Assembly: GCF_039542225.1 (NCBI RefSeq)
Contig: NZ_BAABHS010000036.1
Span: forward strand, 14,019 to 78,018
Direction: 5' to 3'
DNA length: 64,000 nucleotides
Source of the DNA: Yinghuangia aomiensis
GTDB taxonomy: Bacteria > Actinomycetota > Actinomycetes > Streptomycetales > Streptomycetaceae
A program made the translations under genes and the position numbers. Under the pieces are notes generated by a model. The model was not told the origin of the DNA. It saw only the letters and a list, made by a program, of their open reading frames with translations, and made no database searches. This document shows, piece after piece, positions 24,327-32,343 of the stretch (position 1 is its first letter; the number at the start of each line of letters is the position of its first letter).

Positions 24327-25069
24327 GCCTCCGCCTGACCGGCGTCACCCTCACCTACCCGGACGGCGACCGCCGCCTCACCGCCCTCGACGACGTCACC
24401 CTCGACGTCCCCGCCGGCGCCTTCGCCGCGGTCGTCGGCCCCTCCGGCTCCGGCAAATCCAGCCTCCTCGCCGTCGCCGCAACGCTGATCACGCCCGACA
24501 GCGGCGACGTCGACATCGCCGGCATGCCGGTCCGCGCGCTGCGCCCCGCCGAACGCGCCGCGCTGCGCCGCCGCAGCCTGGGGATCGTCTTCCAGCAGCC
24601 CAACCTGCTCGGCTCCCTGACCGCCCGCGAACAACTCCAGGTCATGGCCCACATGGACGGCCGCTCCCCGCGGCAGGCGAAGACGAAGGCCGCGGAACTC
24701 CTCGACGCGGTCGGGCTCGCGGACCTGGCCGACCGCCACCCGCAGCGGATGTCCGGCGGCCAGCGCCAGCGCGTGAACATCGCCCGCGCGCTGATGAACG
24801 ACCCGGTGGTGCTCCTGGTCGACGAGCCCACCAGCGCCTTGGACCACGAACGCGGCACGGCCGTCGTGGAACTGCTGGCGCGGCTCACGAGGGAACGGGG
24901 GACGTCGACGGTGATGGTGACCCACGACCGGAGTCAGCTGGCGTTCACCGACGCGGCTTACGAGATGGTGGACGGGCGGTTGGCGACGGCTTCGGGGACG
25001 GCGACGGGGGCGTCGTCGGCTTCTCCGACGACGGAGTGGACGGGGGAGCAGACGGGGGTGCGTGGCTGA
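24323..25069 (+). CDS. ABC transporter ATP-binding protein (LolD/MacB-like)
   Basis: 248 residues. Walker A G-P-S-G-S-G-K-S-S (39-47), Q-loop V-F-Q-Q-P-N-L, signature L/M-S-G-G-Q-R-Q-R, Walker B V-V-L-L-V-D-E-P-T-S-A-L-D and H-loop V-T-H-D. The ATPase partner of the permease that starts at 23244; coupled by a 4-bp overlap. The last about 25 residues are a Ser/Thr/Gly-rich tail not typical of the family. Confidence 0.93.
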   Translation: MSLRLTGVTLTYPDGDRRLTALDDVTLDVPAGAFAAVVGPSGSGKSSLLAVAATLITPDSGDVDIAGMPVRALRPAERAALRRRSLGIVFQQPNLLGSLTAREQLQVMAHMDGRSPRQAKTKAAELLDAVGLADLADRHPQRMSGGQRQRVNIARALMNDPVVLLVDEPTSALDHERGTAVVELLARLTRERGTSTVMVTHDRSQLAFTDAAYEMVDGRLATASGTATGASSASPTTEWTGEQTGVRG

Positions 25070-25455
25070 GGCCGGATGGGCCCGGGCGTGCCGGCCGCGT
25101 GTTGCGGCGAGGCGAAGCGCCCGGTGTTCGAGCCGACCTTCGAACGCGGTATCGCTCGTGCGAGAACGGGGGCGTGACGTTTTCGGCTGCCGTTCGTTGG
25201 CGGAACAAAAGGAGCCTCGCAAGCCGGCCGGAACGGGTGTGCCGCGGGGGCAATGGTGCCGGGCTGGTCCCGGGTGTCGGGGGCTGTGTCCCCGACGTCG
25301 GCTTCCCGGACCCGGCTTCCTGGGCCCGGCTTCCCGAACCCGGCTTCCCGGACCCCGGTTCGCGCCCCATCCCCCTTACATCCCGTCCCCGTCCCACCTC
25401 CCCGGCGATCGGCTGCGCACCGGGAGCGTGGAGATGATCGGCGGCACCGGCCGAC
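25070..25455. other. Intergenic stretch of 386 bp
   Basis: No convincing gene. It holds an imperfect dyad around 25126-25145 (GTTCGA...TCGAAC) and a four-copy 14-bp tandem repeat (25300-25355). It separates the ABC operon from the convergent cupin gene. Confidence 0.6.
25300..25355. repeat. Four tandem 14-bp repeats
   Basis: Units at 25300, 25314, 25328 and 25342. Copies 1 and 4 are identical (GGCTTCCCGGACCC); copies 2 and 3 differ at one to three positions. Possibly slippage-derived; no coding sense evident. Confidence 0.85.
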
Positions 25456-26703
25456 TCACGCCACGCTGCCACGACCGCCCCGCGCCGCGGTTGTGGCGCC
25501 GGCCGTCCGCTCGTCCTCGTGCTCCAGCGTGTCCGGGGGCGGCCAGCCCAGCGCGTCGTGGGTCGGCACGCGCTTCCGCTCGTGGTCGTGGCCGTGCCCG
25601 GGGCTGCCATCGTGCGCGTGCTCGGTGCCGTCCCCGTGCGTGTGGCCATCCGTGCCCCCGTCCCCGTCCCCGTGCGCATGACCGGCCTCGCCCCCGCCGT
25701 GCCCCTCCCCGAGCCGCGCCAAGTCGAACGCCCTCGCGATCGCCACCAGGCTCTGGTCCGCGCCCGTCCCGTGCTGCGCATAGTCGGTGTCGGGTGCGCC
25801 TTGTTCCTTCTGGTAGTTCAACGCCTTGTGCAGGACCCCCAGGTCCTCGTCCGACCGCCAGCTCGCGCCGCCCGCCAGGTCGTGCGACGAGTACGACCAC
25901 GTCATCCGGCCGCCGTTCGGCGAGTAGTTGACCGCGTCGCCTCCCCAGCGGACCCATTCGTTCTGGGTGTACCAGTTCTCCAGTTCGCCGTCGGAGCGCA
26001 TGAGCCACGTGGTGCCGCCCTCCATCGCGACGAAGTGGCCGTGCTTGACGCGCGCCGGGCGGAAGAAGTAGGTGCCGGGGTCCAAGTCGCCGAAGTTGTA
26101 CGACATCTTCCCCTCGGTCGTGTACGCCTCCTCGTAGCACGGGTGGTGCGCCAGCCGGTGGTCCGCCCACCCCTCCTGCGCGTACACCAGCCGCGTATAG
26201 AACCCGCTGACCGGGTCGATGTGCAGGTACTTCACGAACAGCCCCGGCATCGGGCCCGCGTTCGGCACCGCGATCCACTCCATGCCCGCGCTGTCGTGCA
26301 CGGTGACGTCCTCGCGAGCCGCCCGCGCCCACCGCGGCGCGGCAAGCGAGTCGACCGGGTCGAAGCCCGCGTCGCCGTACTCGCGGTAGTGCAGGATCCG
26401 GGTGCCCTCCGCGAACCGCACCGCATCCGCCGGCACGCCCCGCGGCGCGTGCACGTAGCCGCCCTTGCCGATGACCCGGTCCCCGTACCGCATTTCGCCG
26501 TCGAGGACGTAGTACTCGGTGTCGGCATGGTGGATGCCCGGTCCGCGCCCCCAGTCGGTGTGGAAAACGATGCGGAGCGAGGACGACCCGTCCTCCTCGT
26601 CGACGGACAGCCGGCGTTCGCTCGCCCGCCCCTCGCCGGCCACCAACTCCGCGGCGTGCCAGATGTAGTCCGTTTCCTGGATGGTCTCCACGTGGGGTCG
26701 CAT
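25456..26703 (-). CDS. Cupin-type protein with a His-rich C-terminal tail
   Basis: 415 residues. Two cupin-like beta-barrels: the first about 45-115 (G-I-H-H-A-D-T-E-Y-Y-V-L-D-G-E-M, with G-G-Y-V-H-A-P), the second about 180-260 (H-H-P-C-Y-E-E-A-Y-T-T-E-G-K-M, with R-P-A-R-V-K-H-G-H-F). Both keep the H-x-x-E and later H pattern of metal-binding cupins. From about residue 335 the tail is a Gly/His/Asp/Glu run (G-H-G-H-D-H-E, H-T-H-G-D-G) resembling metal-chaperone or storage tails. ATG with GAGGA upstream. It stands at one end of the decayed catabolic cluster and shares the operator at 26727. Confidence 0.8.
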   Translation of the reverse strand: MRPHVETIQETDYIWHAAELVAGEGRASERRLSVDEEDGSSSLRIVFHTDWGRGPGIHHADTEYYVLDGEMRYGDRVIGKGGYVHAPRGVPADAVRFAEGTRILHYREYGDAGFDPVDSLAAPRWARAAREDVTVHDSAGMEWIAVPNAGPMPGLFVKYLHIDPVSGFYTRLVYAQEGWADHRLAHHPCYEEAYTTEGKMSYNFGDLDPGTYFFRPARVKHGHFVAMEGGTTWLMRSDGELENWYTQNEWVRWGGDAVNYSPNGGRMTWSYSSHDLAGGASWRSDEDLGVLHKALNYQKEQGAPDTDYAQHGTGADQSLVAIARAFDLARLGEGHGGGEAGHAHGDGDGGTDGHTHGDGTEHAHDGSPGHGHDHERKRVPTHDALGWPPPDTLEHEDERTAGATTAARGGRGSVA

Positions 26704-26726
26704 TGGACATCCTCACCCGGTAGAAA

Positions 26727-26753
26727 TGTTCCGATAGACGGGATGACGTTCCA
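26727..26753. promoter_or_regulatory. Bipartite motif TGTTCCG-N13-CGTTCCA (site A)
   Basis: In the divergent gap between the cupin gene and the CoA-ligase fragment. TGTTCCG (26727-26733) and CGTTCCA (26747-26753) are separated by 13 bases. The same two halves with the same spacing recur at 32207-32233, upstream of the MaoC pseudogene. Two independent 7-mers at equal spacing are unlikely to recur by chance in the only two divergent gaps of this cluster. Confidence 0.65.
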
Positions 26754-26797
26754 ATCTTGTGCATCCATGACGGCCGCCACCCTGCGGGAGGACAAGA

Positions 26798-27035
26798 GTG
26801 GGCATCAGCTTCGGGGGTGCGCCCCTGACGATCGTCGACGGCGTCCGCGGTTTCGCCGCCGCCCAGCCGGACACCCCCGCCGTCCGGGACGGCGACCGCA
26901 CCCTCACCTACCGCGAACTCGACAGCCGGGCCGCCCGCTTGGCAAAAGTCCTCACCGAGACCGGCACCCCGCCCGGCGCCCGCGTGGCCGTCCTCCTCGG
27001 CAACCGACTGGAGTACTGCGAGATCGCCGCCGGGA
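26798..27035 (+). pseudogene. N-terminal remnant of an AMP-dependent CoA ligase
   Basis: From GTG 26798, about 78 residues look like the start of an ANL enzyme: L-T-I-V-D-G-V-R-G-F-A, T-P-A-V-R-D-G-D-R-T-L-T-Y-R-E-L, and P-G-A-R-V-A-V-L-L-G-N-R-L-E-Y-C-E-I-A-A. The similarity ends abruptly at about 27035; no AMP-binding motif follows. The reading frame stays open to 28225 but only because of GC bias, reading the ALDH remnant out of frame. GTG has GGGAGG upstream. Clearly truncated; a deletion has joined it to the ALDH tail. Confidence 0.75.
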
Positions 27036-27047
27036 GGAGGTCCGGCG

Positions 27048-27662
27048 ATGCCCACACCGTCGGCTTCCATACCACCCGCCCCGACCCTGGCGTTCCGCGC
27101 CGTCGCCCTGCAAACGCGGACGCGCGCCGTCAACGCCCTCGGCACCGACGAAGCCCGCGCCGCCATCGTCGACGCGATCGACCGGATCGGCGCCCAAGTC
27201 GCCGCCGCCACCGCCAAAGGCGCCGTCGTCCACACCGGCGGCCGCGTCGAACGGCACGGCGGCGGCCACTGGATCCGCCCCACCGTGCTCACCGCCGTCG
27301 ACCACACCATGACCGTCATGCGCGAGGAGACCTTCGGCCCGCTGCTGCCCGTCATGCCGTTCACCACCGAAGACGAGGCCGTCGCCCTCGCCAACGACTC
27401 CGACTACGGGCTGTCCGGCGCCGTCTTCGGCCCCGACCCGGCCGCCGCACGTGCCCTCGCCCGCCGCCTCGACGTCGGCGCCGTCAGCATCAACGACGCC
27501 GCGCTTACCGCCCTCGTCCACGAAGGCGAGAAGAACTCGTTCCGGTACAGCGGCCTGGGCGGCTCCCGCATGGGCGACGCGTCGCTGCGCCGCTTCGTCC
27601 GCCGCCAAACCCTGATCGGCACCACCGCCACCGGCCGCGACCCGTGGTGGCACACGCCCTGA
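27048..27662 (+). pseudogene. C-terminal remnant of an aldehyde dehydrogenase
   Basis: 204 codons from ATG 27048. Residues from about 60 onward match the end of an ALDH: T-G-G-R-V-E-R-H-G-G-G-H-W-I-R-P-T-V-L, M-R-E-E-T-F-G-P-L-L-P-V-M-P-F, L-A-N-D-S-D-Y-G-L-S-G-A-V-F. The NAD-binding half and the catalytic Cys region that lies some 100 residues before E-E-T-F-G-P are missing. It begins 12 bp after the ligase remnant in a different frame. A GGGAGGAGG precedes the ATG, so the fragment may still be translated, but it cannot be an active ALDH. Confidence 0.78.
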
Positions 27663-27721
27663 AGCCCAGGGCCGACACCCCCGACCGAACCCCGAACCCG
27701 AACCCCGAACCGAGGAGCGTC

Positions 27722-28225
27722 ATGGGAATCCGCGAAGGCATGCCCCTGCTCGCCAAGCACGAGGGCGACTGGGAAGGCACCTACACGCACGTCGACCCGG
27801 AAGGCAAGATCCTCGACCAGCACAAGTCCCACCTGACCTGCGCATTTCCGGACGACGGTGACTACCCGTACCACCAGACCAACACCTACACCTGGCCCGA
27901 CGGCCGCACCGAAGTCCACCAGTTCCCCGGAACCTACGACGGCTACGGCCGCATGCACTTCGACACCGACCGCATGAAGGGCGTCACCTGGGGACTCGAC
28001 GAGAACACCATCTACCTGACCTGGATCTACAAGGCCGAAGGCGAAGACCTGCGGCTGTTCGAGCTGATCGTCCTCTCCGACGACGGCCGGCACCGCACCC
28101 GCACGTGGCAGTGGATCCGCGACGGCAAGGTCGAGATGCGCACCCTCATCAACGAGACCCGCGTCGTCGACCGACCCGGGCCGACGCCCTTCGGTGGACG
28201 GCTCCCTACCGGCACGCGACGATGA
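27722..28225 (+). CDS. Lipocalin-like beta-barrel protein (DUF3598-like)
   Basis: 167 residues from ATG 27722 with GAGGAG upstream. Pattern L-A-K-H-E-G-D-W-E-G-T-Y at the start, Y-P-Y-H-Q-T-N-T-Y-T-W-P-D-G-R, F-P-G-T-Y-D-G-Y-G-R-M and W-G-L-D-E-N-T-I-Y-L-T-W-I-Y in successive strands. This is a single beta-barrel like DUF3598/fatty-acid-binding folds. Possibly a carrier or hydratase-like partner of the neighbouring Rieske oxygenase (90 bp downstream). Intact, unlike most neighbours. Confidence 0.75.
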   Translation: MGIREGMPLLAKHEGDWEGTYTHVDPEGKILDQHKSHLTCAFPDDGDYPYHQTNTYTWPDGRTEVHQFPGTYDGYGRMHFDTDRMKGVTWGLDENTIYLTWIYKAEGEDLRLFELIVLSDDGRHRTRTWQWIRDGKVEMRTLINETRVVDRPGPTPFGGRLPTGTRR

Positions 28226-28314
28226 AGGTCGGGCCGCCTTCACGGCAGCAGACGCCGACCGCGCCCAGGCGCGGGCGGCCCGCTCGAGACCGGTGAGGCG
28301 ACGGAGGCCCGCCC

Positions 28315-29694
28315 ATGACCGAGACCCGAACGCGGATCGAAACCGACCTGCGGCGCATCGGCATCGACCCGGACTTCTGGTACCCGATCGCCTTGTCCCG
28401 CGCCATCGCGGCGGGCAATGCCGTCGCTGCCTCGTTCGCGGGCGAACGCATCGCGCTGTACCGGGGAACGAGCGGGCGACTGTACGCCTTGGAAGACCGT
28501 TGCGCACATCGGCAGGTCCCGCTCAGCATGGGCGTCGTCGAAGGCGACATCCTGCGCTGCTGCTACCACGCCTGGGCGTACCGCGGCACCGGGCGGATCT
28601 CGCAGATCCCGTACCTGCCCAAGGGCGTCACGCGGCCGCCGCGCGGCGTACGCGCCTACCCCGTGCACGAGGCCTTCGGGCTGGTCTTCGTGTTCCCCGG
28701 CAACCCCGCCAAAGCCGCGGTGATGCCGCCGCCCGAGCTGCCCGCCTGCGTGTCGCCGCGGCACCGCACCATGACGTTCTCGCGCACCGTGCTGTGCCAC
28801 TACTCGTTCCTGCACGAGAACCTGCTCGACATGAACCACCAGTTCCTGCACCGCGGCGTCCTCGGCAAGATCGAGCCCACCCTGCTCGGCTACGACACCG
28901 GTCCCACGTCCGTGGAAGCCCGCTACCGCTTCACCCACAAGGCGGGCAAGAAGGACCGCGGCGCCGGGCTGCTCGCCGCAGAACGCGTCGGCGGCGCCGA
29001 CAACCCCGACGTCATCACCATCCGCACCGAATACCCGTACCAGACCCTGACGCTGGTACCGGAAGGCGCCGACCTGCCGGCGTTCTCGCTGTGGGTCGCC
29101 TACGTGCCCGAGGACGCCGAGCAGCGCCGCAGCCACGTGTACGGCCTGCTCTCCATCGAGAAGCCGCGCGTGCCCGGCGCCCTGCACCTCGCCTGGCCGT
29201 TCATCCGCCGCTTCACCGAACGCGTGTTCGCCGAGGACCGGATGGCCGTCGAAGCCGAACAGCGCGCCTGGGACGAGCAGCGCGGCGACCGCAACCACGA
29301 GGTCTTCCCGCTGATCCTCGACGTCCGCGACGTACTGCGGAACAACGGGCTGCCGTTGGCGGCCCCCTGTGTGCGGCTGCGGGTCCTGCACGGTCACAGG
29401 GCCGCCATCAGGGCAATGAGCCGGTCCTGGCACGTTCGGATCTCCGACGGCGTCATGCCGTGCGACGCGGGGGACAGCTTCACGCTGTCGGCGATGCCGT
29501 CGAAGGCCAGAATCCGGCGGCGTACGTCCTCCGCCGTCCCGGCCGCGGTCACCGCCTCGACCATGCGGTCCGGTACGGCGGCCGCCAGACCGTCGGCGGC
29601 CGCACCCGCGCGGAAAGCCTCCAGCACGGCATCGTGCTCCGCCGAGAGGCCGTGCGCCGCGCAGAAATCCGCATACGTGCGCACCGAGCCGTAG
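28315..29694 (+). CDS. Rieske oxygenase alpha-subunit-like protein with read-through tail
   Basis: 459 codons. Rieske centre C63-x-H65 ... C82-x-x-H85; mononuclear iron site N-L-L-D-M-N-H-Q-F-L-H (about 168-178). This is a Rieske-type non-haem iron oxygenase that hydroxylates or demethylates an aromatic or aliphatic substrate. Family-like sequence ends near residue 352 (F-P-L-I-L-D-V-R-D-V-L-R-N-N-G-L-P). No stop follows; the frame runs about 107 codons more, of which the last 301 bp are antisense to the LLM gene and look like nonsense sequence. The natural stop seems to have been lost. Core may still be functional. ATG; GGAGG lies upstream. Confidence 0.8.
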   Translation: MTETRTRIETDLRRIGIDPDFWYPIALSRAIAAGNAVAASFAGERIALYRGTSGRLYALEDRCAHRQVPLSMGVVEGDILRCCYHAWAYRGTGRISQIPYLPKGVTRPPRGVRAYPVHEAFGLVFVFPGNPAKAAVMPPPELPACVSPRHRTMTFSRTVLCHYSFLHENLLDMNHQFLHRGVLGKIEPTLLGYDTGPTSVEARYRFTHKAGKKDRGAGLLAAERVGGADNPDVITIRTEYPYQTLTLVPEGADLPAFSLWVAYVPEDAEQRRSHVYGLLSIEKPRVPGALHLAWPFIRRFTERVFAEDRMAVEAEQRAWDEQRGDRNHEVFPLILDVRDVLRNNGLPLAAPCVRLRVLHGHRAAIRAMSRSWHVRISDGVMPCDAGDSFTLSAMPSKARIRRRTSSAVPAAVTASTMRSGTAAARPSAAAPARKASSTASCSAERPCAAQKSAYVRTEP

Positions 29695-30410
29695 AACCCG
29701 ACCGTGCCCGCCGCCCGCCGCCGCGCCACCGCCGGATCGTCGTCGACGGCGCACAGCACCGATGCGACGACGTCCAGGCTGCCGCGCGGCCGCCCGGCCT
29801 GCGCCAAGCCCTCCGCGAGGTTCGGCAGCACCACGGTCGCCAGGTACTGCGGCGAATGCAGCTCGTGGGAGATCCAGCCGTCGCCGATCTCCCCGGCGAG
29901 GCGGGTCATCATCGGCCCCATGGCCGCGAGGTAGACCGGGATCGCGTCGCGTTCCTGGTGGACGAGCCGCTGATAGCCGCGGATGCGCATCGGCTCGTAC
30001 ACGCCGGGCAGGTCGATCGCCTTGCCCGTGCGGGCTTCGGCCCAGAACGCGCGGATGTCGCGCACAGTCTCCCGCATGTGCGCGACCGGCTTCCCGAAGC
30101 GCGCGCGGTGCCAGTCCTCGTTGAGCCGCCGCACCCCGCTGCCGAGCCCCAGGACGAACCGGCCGCCGGAGATCTCGTCCAGATCGAGCGCCTCCAGCGC
30201 CGTCACCAGCGGACTCCGGGTGAACGCCAGCGCAATCCCGGTGCCGAGCCGCGCCGACTCGGTCGCGTGGGCCAACGCCGCGACGGGCACCGTCGCACTG
30301 CGGTACAGCTCCGGAACCCACACCACCTCCGCCCCGGCCCGCTCGGCGCGCCGCGCGGCGTCCGCCAGCTCGTCGATCGTCTCGCCCCACGGCCCATAGG
30401 TGATCCGCAC
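29394..30410 (-). CDS. LLM-class flavin/F420-dependent oxidoreductase
   Basis: 338 residues from GTG (AAGGGGGG upstream). TIM-barrel luciferase-like pattern: A-A-R-R-A-E-R-A-G-A-E-V-V-W-V-P-E, L-G-T-G-I-A-L-A-F-T-R-S-P, I-S-G-G-R-F-V-L-G-L-G-S-G-V, and P-V-Y-L-A-A-M-G-P-M-M. Typical of F420-dependent LLM reductases or dehydrogenases in actinomycetes. It appears intact and lies 19 bp downstream of the end of the CoA-transferase/lyase pseudogene on the same strand, so it probably belonged to the same operon. Confidence 0.88.
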   Translation of the reverse strand: MRITYGPWGETIDELADAARRAERAGAEVVWVPELYRSATVPVAALAHATESARLGTGIALAFTRSPLVTALEALDLDEISGGRFVLGLGSGVRRLNEDWHRARFGKPVAHMRETVRDIRAFWAEARTGKAIDLPGVYEPMRIRGYQRLVHQERDAIPVYLAAMGPMMTRLAGEIGDGWISHELHSPQYLATVVLPNLAEGLAQAGRPRGSLDVVASVLCAVDDDPAVARRRAAGTVGFYGSVRTYADFCAAHGLSAEHDAVLEAFRAGAAADGLAAAVPDRMVEAVTAAGTAEDVRRRILAFDGIADSVKLSPASHGMTPSEIRTCQDRLIALMAAL

Positions 30411-30429
30411 CGCGCCCCCCTTGTCGGTC

Positions 30430-31650
30430 TTACCGTGCCGCCGCGAGCGTGCGCTGTGCGCTCCGCACCACCGCGAGGTCGACCATCCGGCCGTGCGCAT
30501 CCACGAAGACCCCGCTGCCTGCGGCGACGGCTGCTTCTTAGCCGGCGAGCAGGGCCCGGGCCCGCGCCACCTCCTCGGCGGACGGGGTGAACACGCCGTG
30601 CACGACTGCCAGTTGTGCGGGATGAATGCAGGCCCTGCCCCGGTAGCCGAGGCGCCGCAGGGCTTCCGTGGAGGCCTGGAGCGCTGCGAGATCGGTGAAG
30701 TTCGTGCTGGCCGGCGCGACCGGCGGCTCGATTCCGGCCGCGGCCGATGTCGGCACGATCTGGCTGCGCACCCCAAGGAGTTCGCGTTCGTCGGTGCCCG
30801 GCTCGACGCCGAGTTCGGCGCAGAGATCGGCCTCACCGACCTGGAGGCGCCGCACGCGCGGCGCGCCGGCGATGTCGCGCGCGGCGAGGACGGCCGCGGC
30901 CACCAGCGACGGATGCGACGAGCGGCGCGTGCGGTGCGGCGTGTACCCGGCGTTGAGATGCCACGCGGCGGGATAGTTGAGCAGCGCGAGGGCGGTGTCG
31001 AACAGCGACACGTCGCAGTCCATGCCCACGCCGTCGCGGCGCGCCGCGTGCACGCCCGCAAGCACGGCGATCGCGGCGACAAAGCCCGCCGAGTAATCGA
31101 CCAGCGAGAGACCGGACTTGGTGGGTGGGCCGTCCGGTTCGCCGGTCGCGTCCATCCAGCCGAGCAGGCCTTGCAGGACGTAGTCGTAGCCCGGCTCGGC
31201 GATGCGCGGGCCGGTCATGCCGAAACCCGACAGCGAACAGCACACGATGCGCGGGTTGAGGTGCTTGAGGTCGTCGTAGGTGATGCCGATCTTCGCGGGG
31301 ACGTCGCCGCGCAGGTTGGAGTAGACGACGTCGGACACGCAGACGAGTTCGTCGAACACCGCACGCCCGGCCGCGGTCGACAGGTCCAGCGACAAGCTGC
31401 GCTTGTTGCGGTTGAAGACTTCGAAGAACAGCGAGTCTTCGCCTTCCGCATACGGCGGCACGTAGCGGCCGACATCGCCGCCCGCCGCCGGGTCCTCGAT
31501 CTTGATGACCTCGGCTCCGAGATCGGCCAAGTGCAGCGATCCCCACGGCCCGGCACCTTACTGTTCGACCGCGACGACGCGGACGTCCTCCAGCGGACGC
31601 CGGGTGCTGTCCGTCGGGCTCCCCGGAGGCCTTCCCGCCAGGCTTCCCAT
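30430..31650 (-). pseudogene. CaiB-type CoA-transferase fused to CitE-type CoA lyase, with two in-frame TAA codons
   Basis: One frame from ATG 31650 (overlapping the MaoC stop as TGATG) to TAA 30430-30432, 407 codons. Codons 1-30 then TAA (31558-31560); upstream A-V-E-Q and downstream G-A-G-P-W-G-S flank it as in intact CaiB proteins, where an aromatic residue stands there. CaiB-like sequence continues through L-G-A-E-V-I-K-I-E-D-P and N-R-N-K-R-S to about 30900, then switches in frame to the C-terminal third of a CitE/HpcH lyase (Q-V-G-E-A-D-L-C-A-E-L-G, R-A-C-I-H-P-A-Q). A second TAA (30538-30540) interrupts it; 35 codons more complete the lyase tail (D-A-H-G-R-M-V-D-L). Chimera made by deletion plus two nonsense changes. 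Confidence 0.82.
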
Positions 31651-32169
31651 CAGGCTTCCAGCGGGCCCGCGGTGCAGGCCGGGAAGTAGTCCTGCCCGAG
31701 GCCGGACGCGCGGTTGGGGACCAGCACCGAGCGCGTCCAGGTGACGAGTTCGAGCCCGTCCTGGTTCAGGCCCCGGGTCTTCATCGTGAGGATCCCATGT
31801 CCGGACGCGAGGCGCTGGCGCGGTTTCCGGTGATGAGGCTTTCGGCGTAGACGGTGTCGCCGACGTAGACGGGGTTGCGGAGCTTGATGTCCGTCCAGCC
31901 GAGATTGGCCACCGCGTTCTGGCTCGTGTCGATCACAGACCGAGGACCAGCGCCACGGTGAGGCCGGAGTTGACGATGATCCGCCCACCGGTGACGGGGT
32001 TGCCGGCTGCCAGATGCGCGTTGAAGTGGTTCTGGTTCGTGTTGCACGTCAGCAGCGTGAACCACGTCGAGTCGGCTTCACTGATGGTCCGGCCGAACGG
32101 ATGCCGGTACACGTCCCCGACGGTGAAGTCCTCGATGAACCGCCCGAGTCGGGCCGGGTGAACGGTCAT
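31650..32169 (-). pseudogene. MaoC-type hydratase with two frameshifts
   Basis: Starts at ATG 32169 (GGGAGGG upstream). The protein-coding similarity moves through three frames: 32169 to about 31935 (F-G-R-T-I-S-E-A-D-S-T-W-F-T-L-L, G-N-P-V-T-G-G-R-I), then about 31935-31795 (V-G-D-T-V-Y-A-E-S-L-I-T-G), then about 31795-31650 (M-K-T-R-G-L-N-Q-D-G). The first break fits a 4-base deletion, the second a 1-base deletion. An intact copy would be a mesaconyl-CoA or enoyl-CoA hydratase of about 175 residues. Operon order MaoC-CaiB-CitE resembles mesaconate/branched-acid CoA modules; that assignment is inference. Confidence 0.82.
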
Positions 32170-32206
32170 GGCCAGGATCCCTCCCGGCTCGCCCTACGGC
32201 CGCGCA

Positions 32207-32233
32207 TGTTCCGCCATGGTAAATAGCGTTCCA
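32207..32233. promoter_or_regulatory. Bipartite motif TGTTCCG-N13-CGTTCCA (site B)
   Basis: 38 bp upstream of the MaoC start. Same half-sites and same spacing as site A at 26727. An imperfect dyad GTTCCACTGGGTGAAC overlaps its right end (32228-32243). On the minus strand an AT-rich CTATTTA lies in the spacer and could be the -10 of the MaoC operon. Confidence 0.65.
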
Positions 32234-32343
32234 CTGGGTGAACAAGCATCCCAGCCCGCGATCAGCCCACCGGAAACGCCCACGCGACCCGCGCGGCACC
32301 CACGAAACGGGATTTGGCCTGGTCGAAGGGGGTGAGGTCGGCG

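Noticed and set aside
26798..28225. A single 475-codon gene covering ligase remnant to lipocalin-like protein
   Set aside because: The frame is open but the middle reads the ALDH remnant out of frame as Arg/Pro-rich nonsense; the lipocalin-like gene has its own ribosome-binding site.
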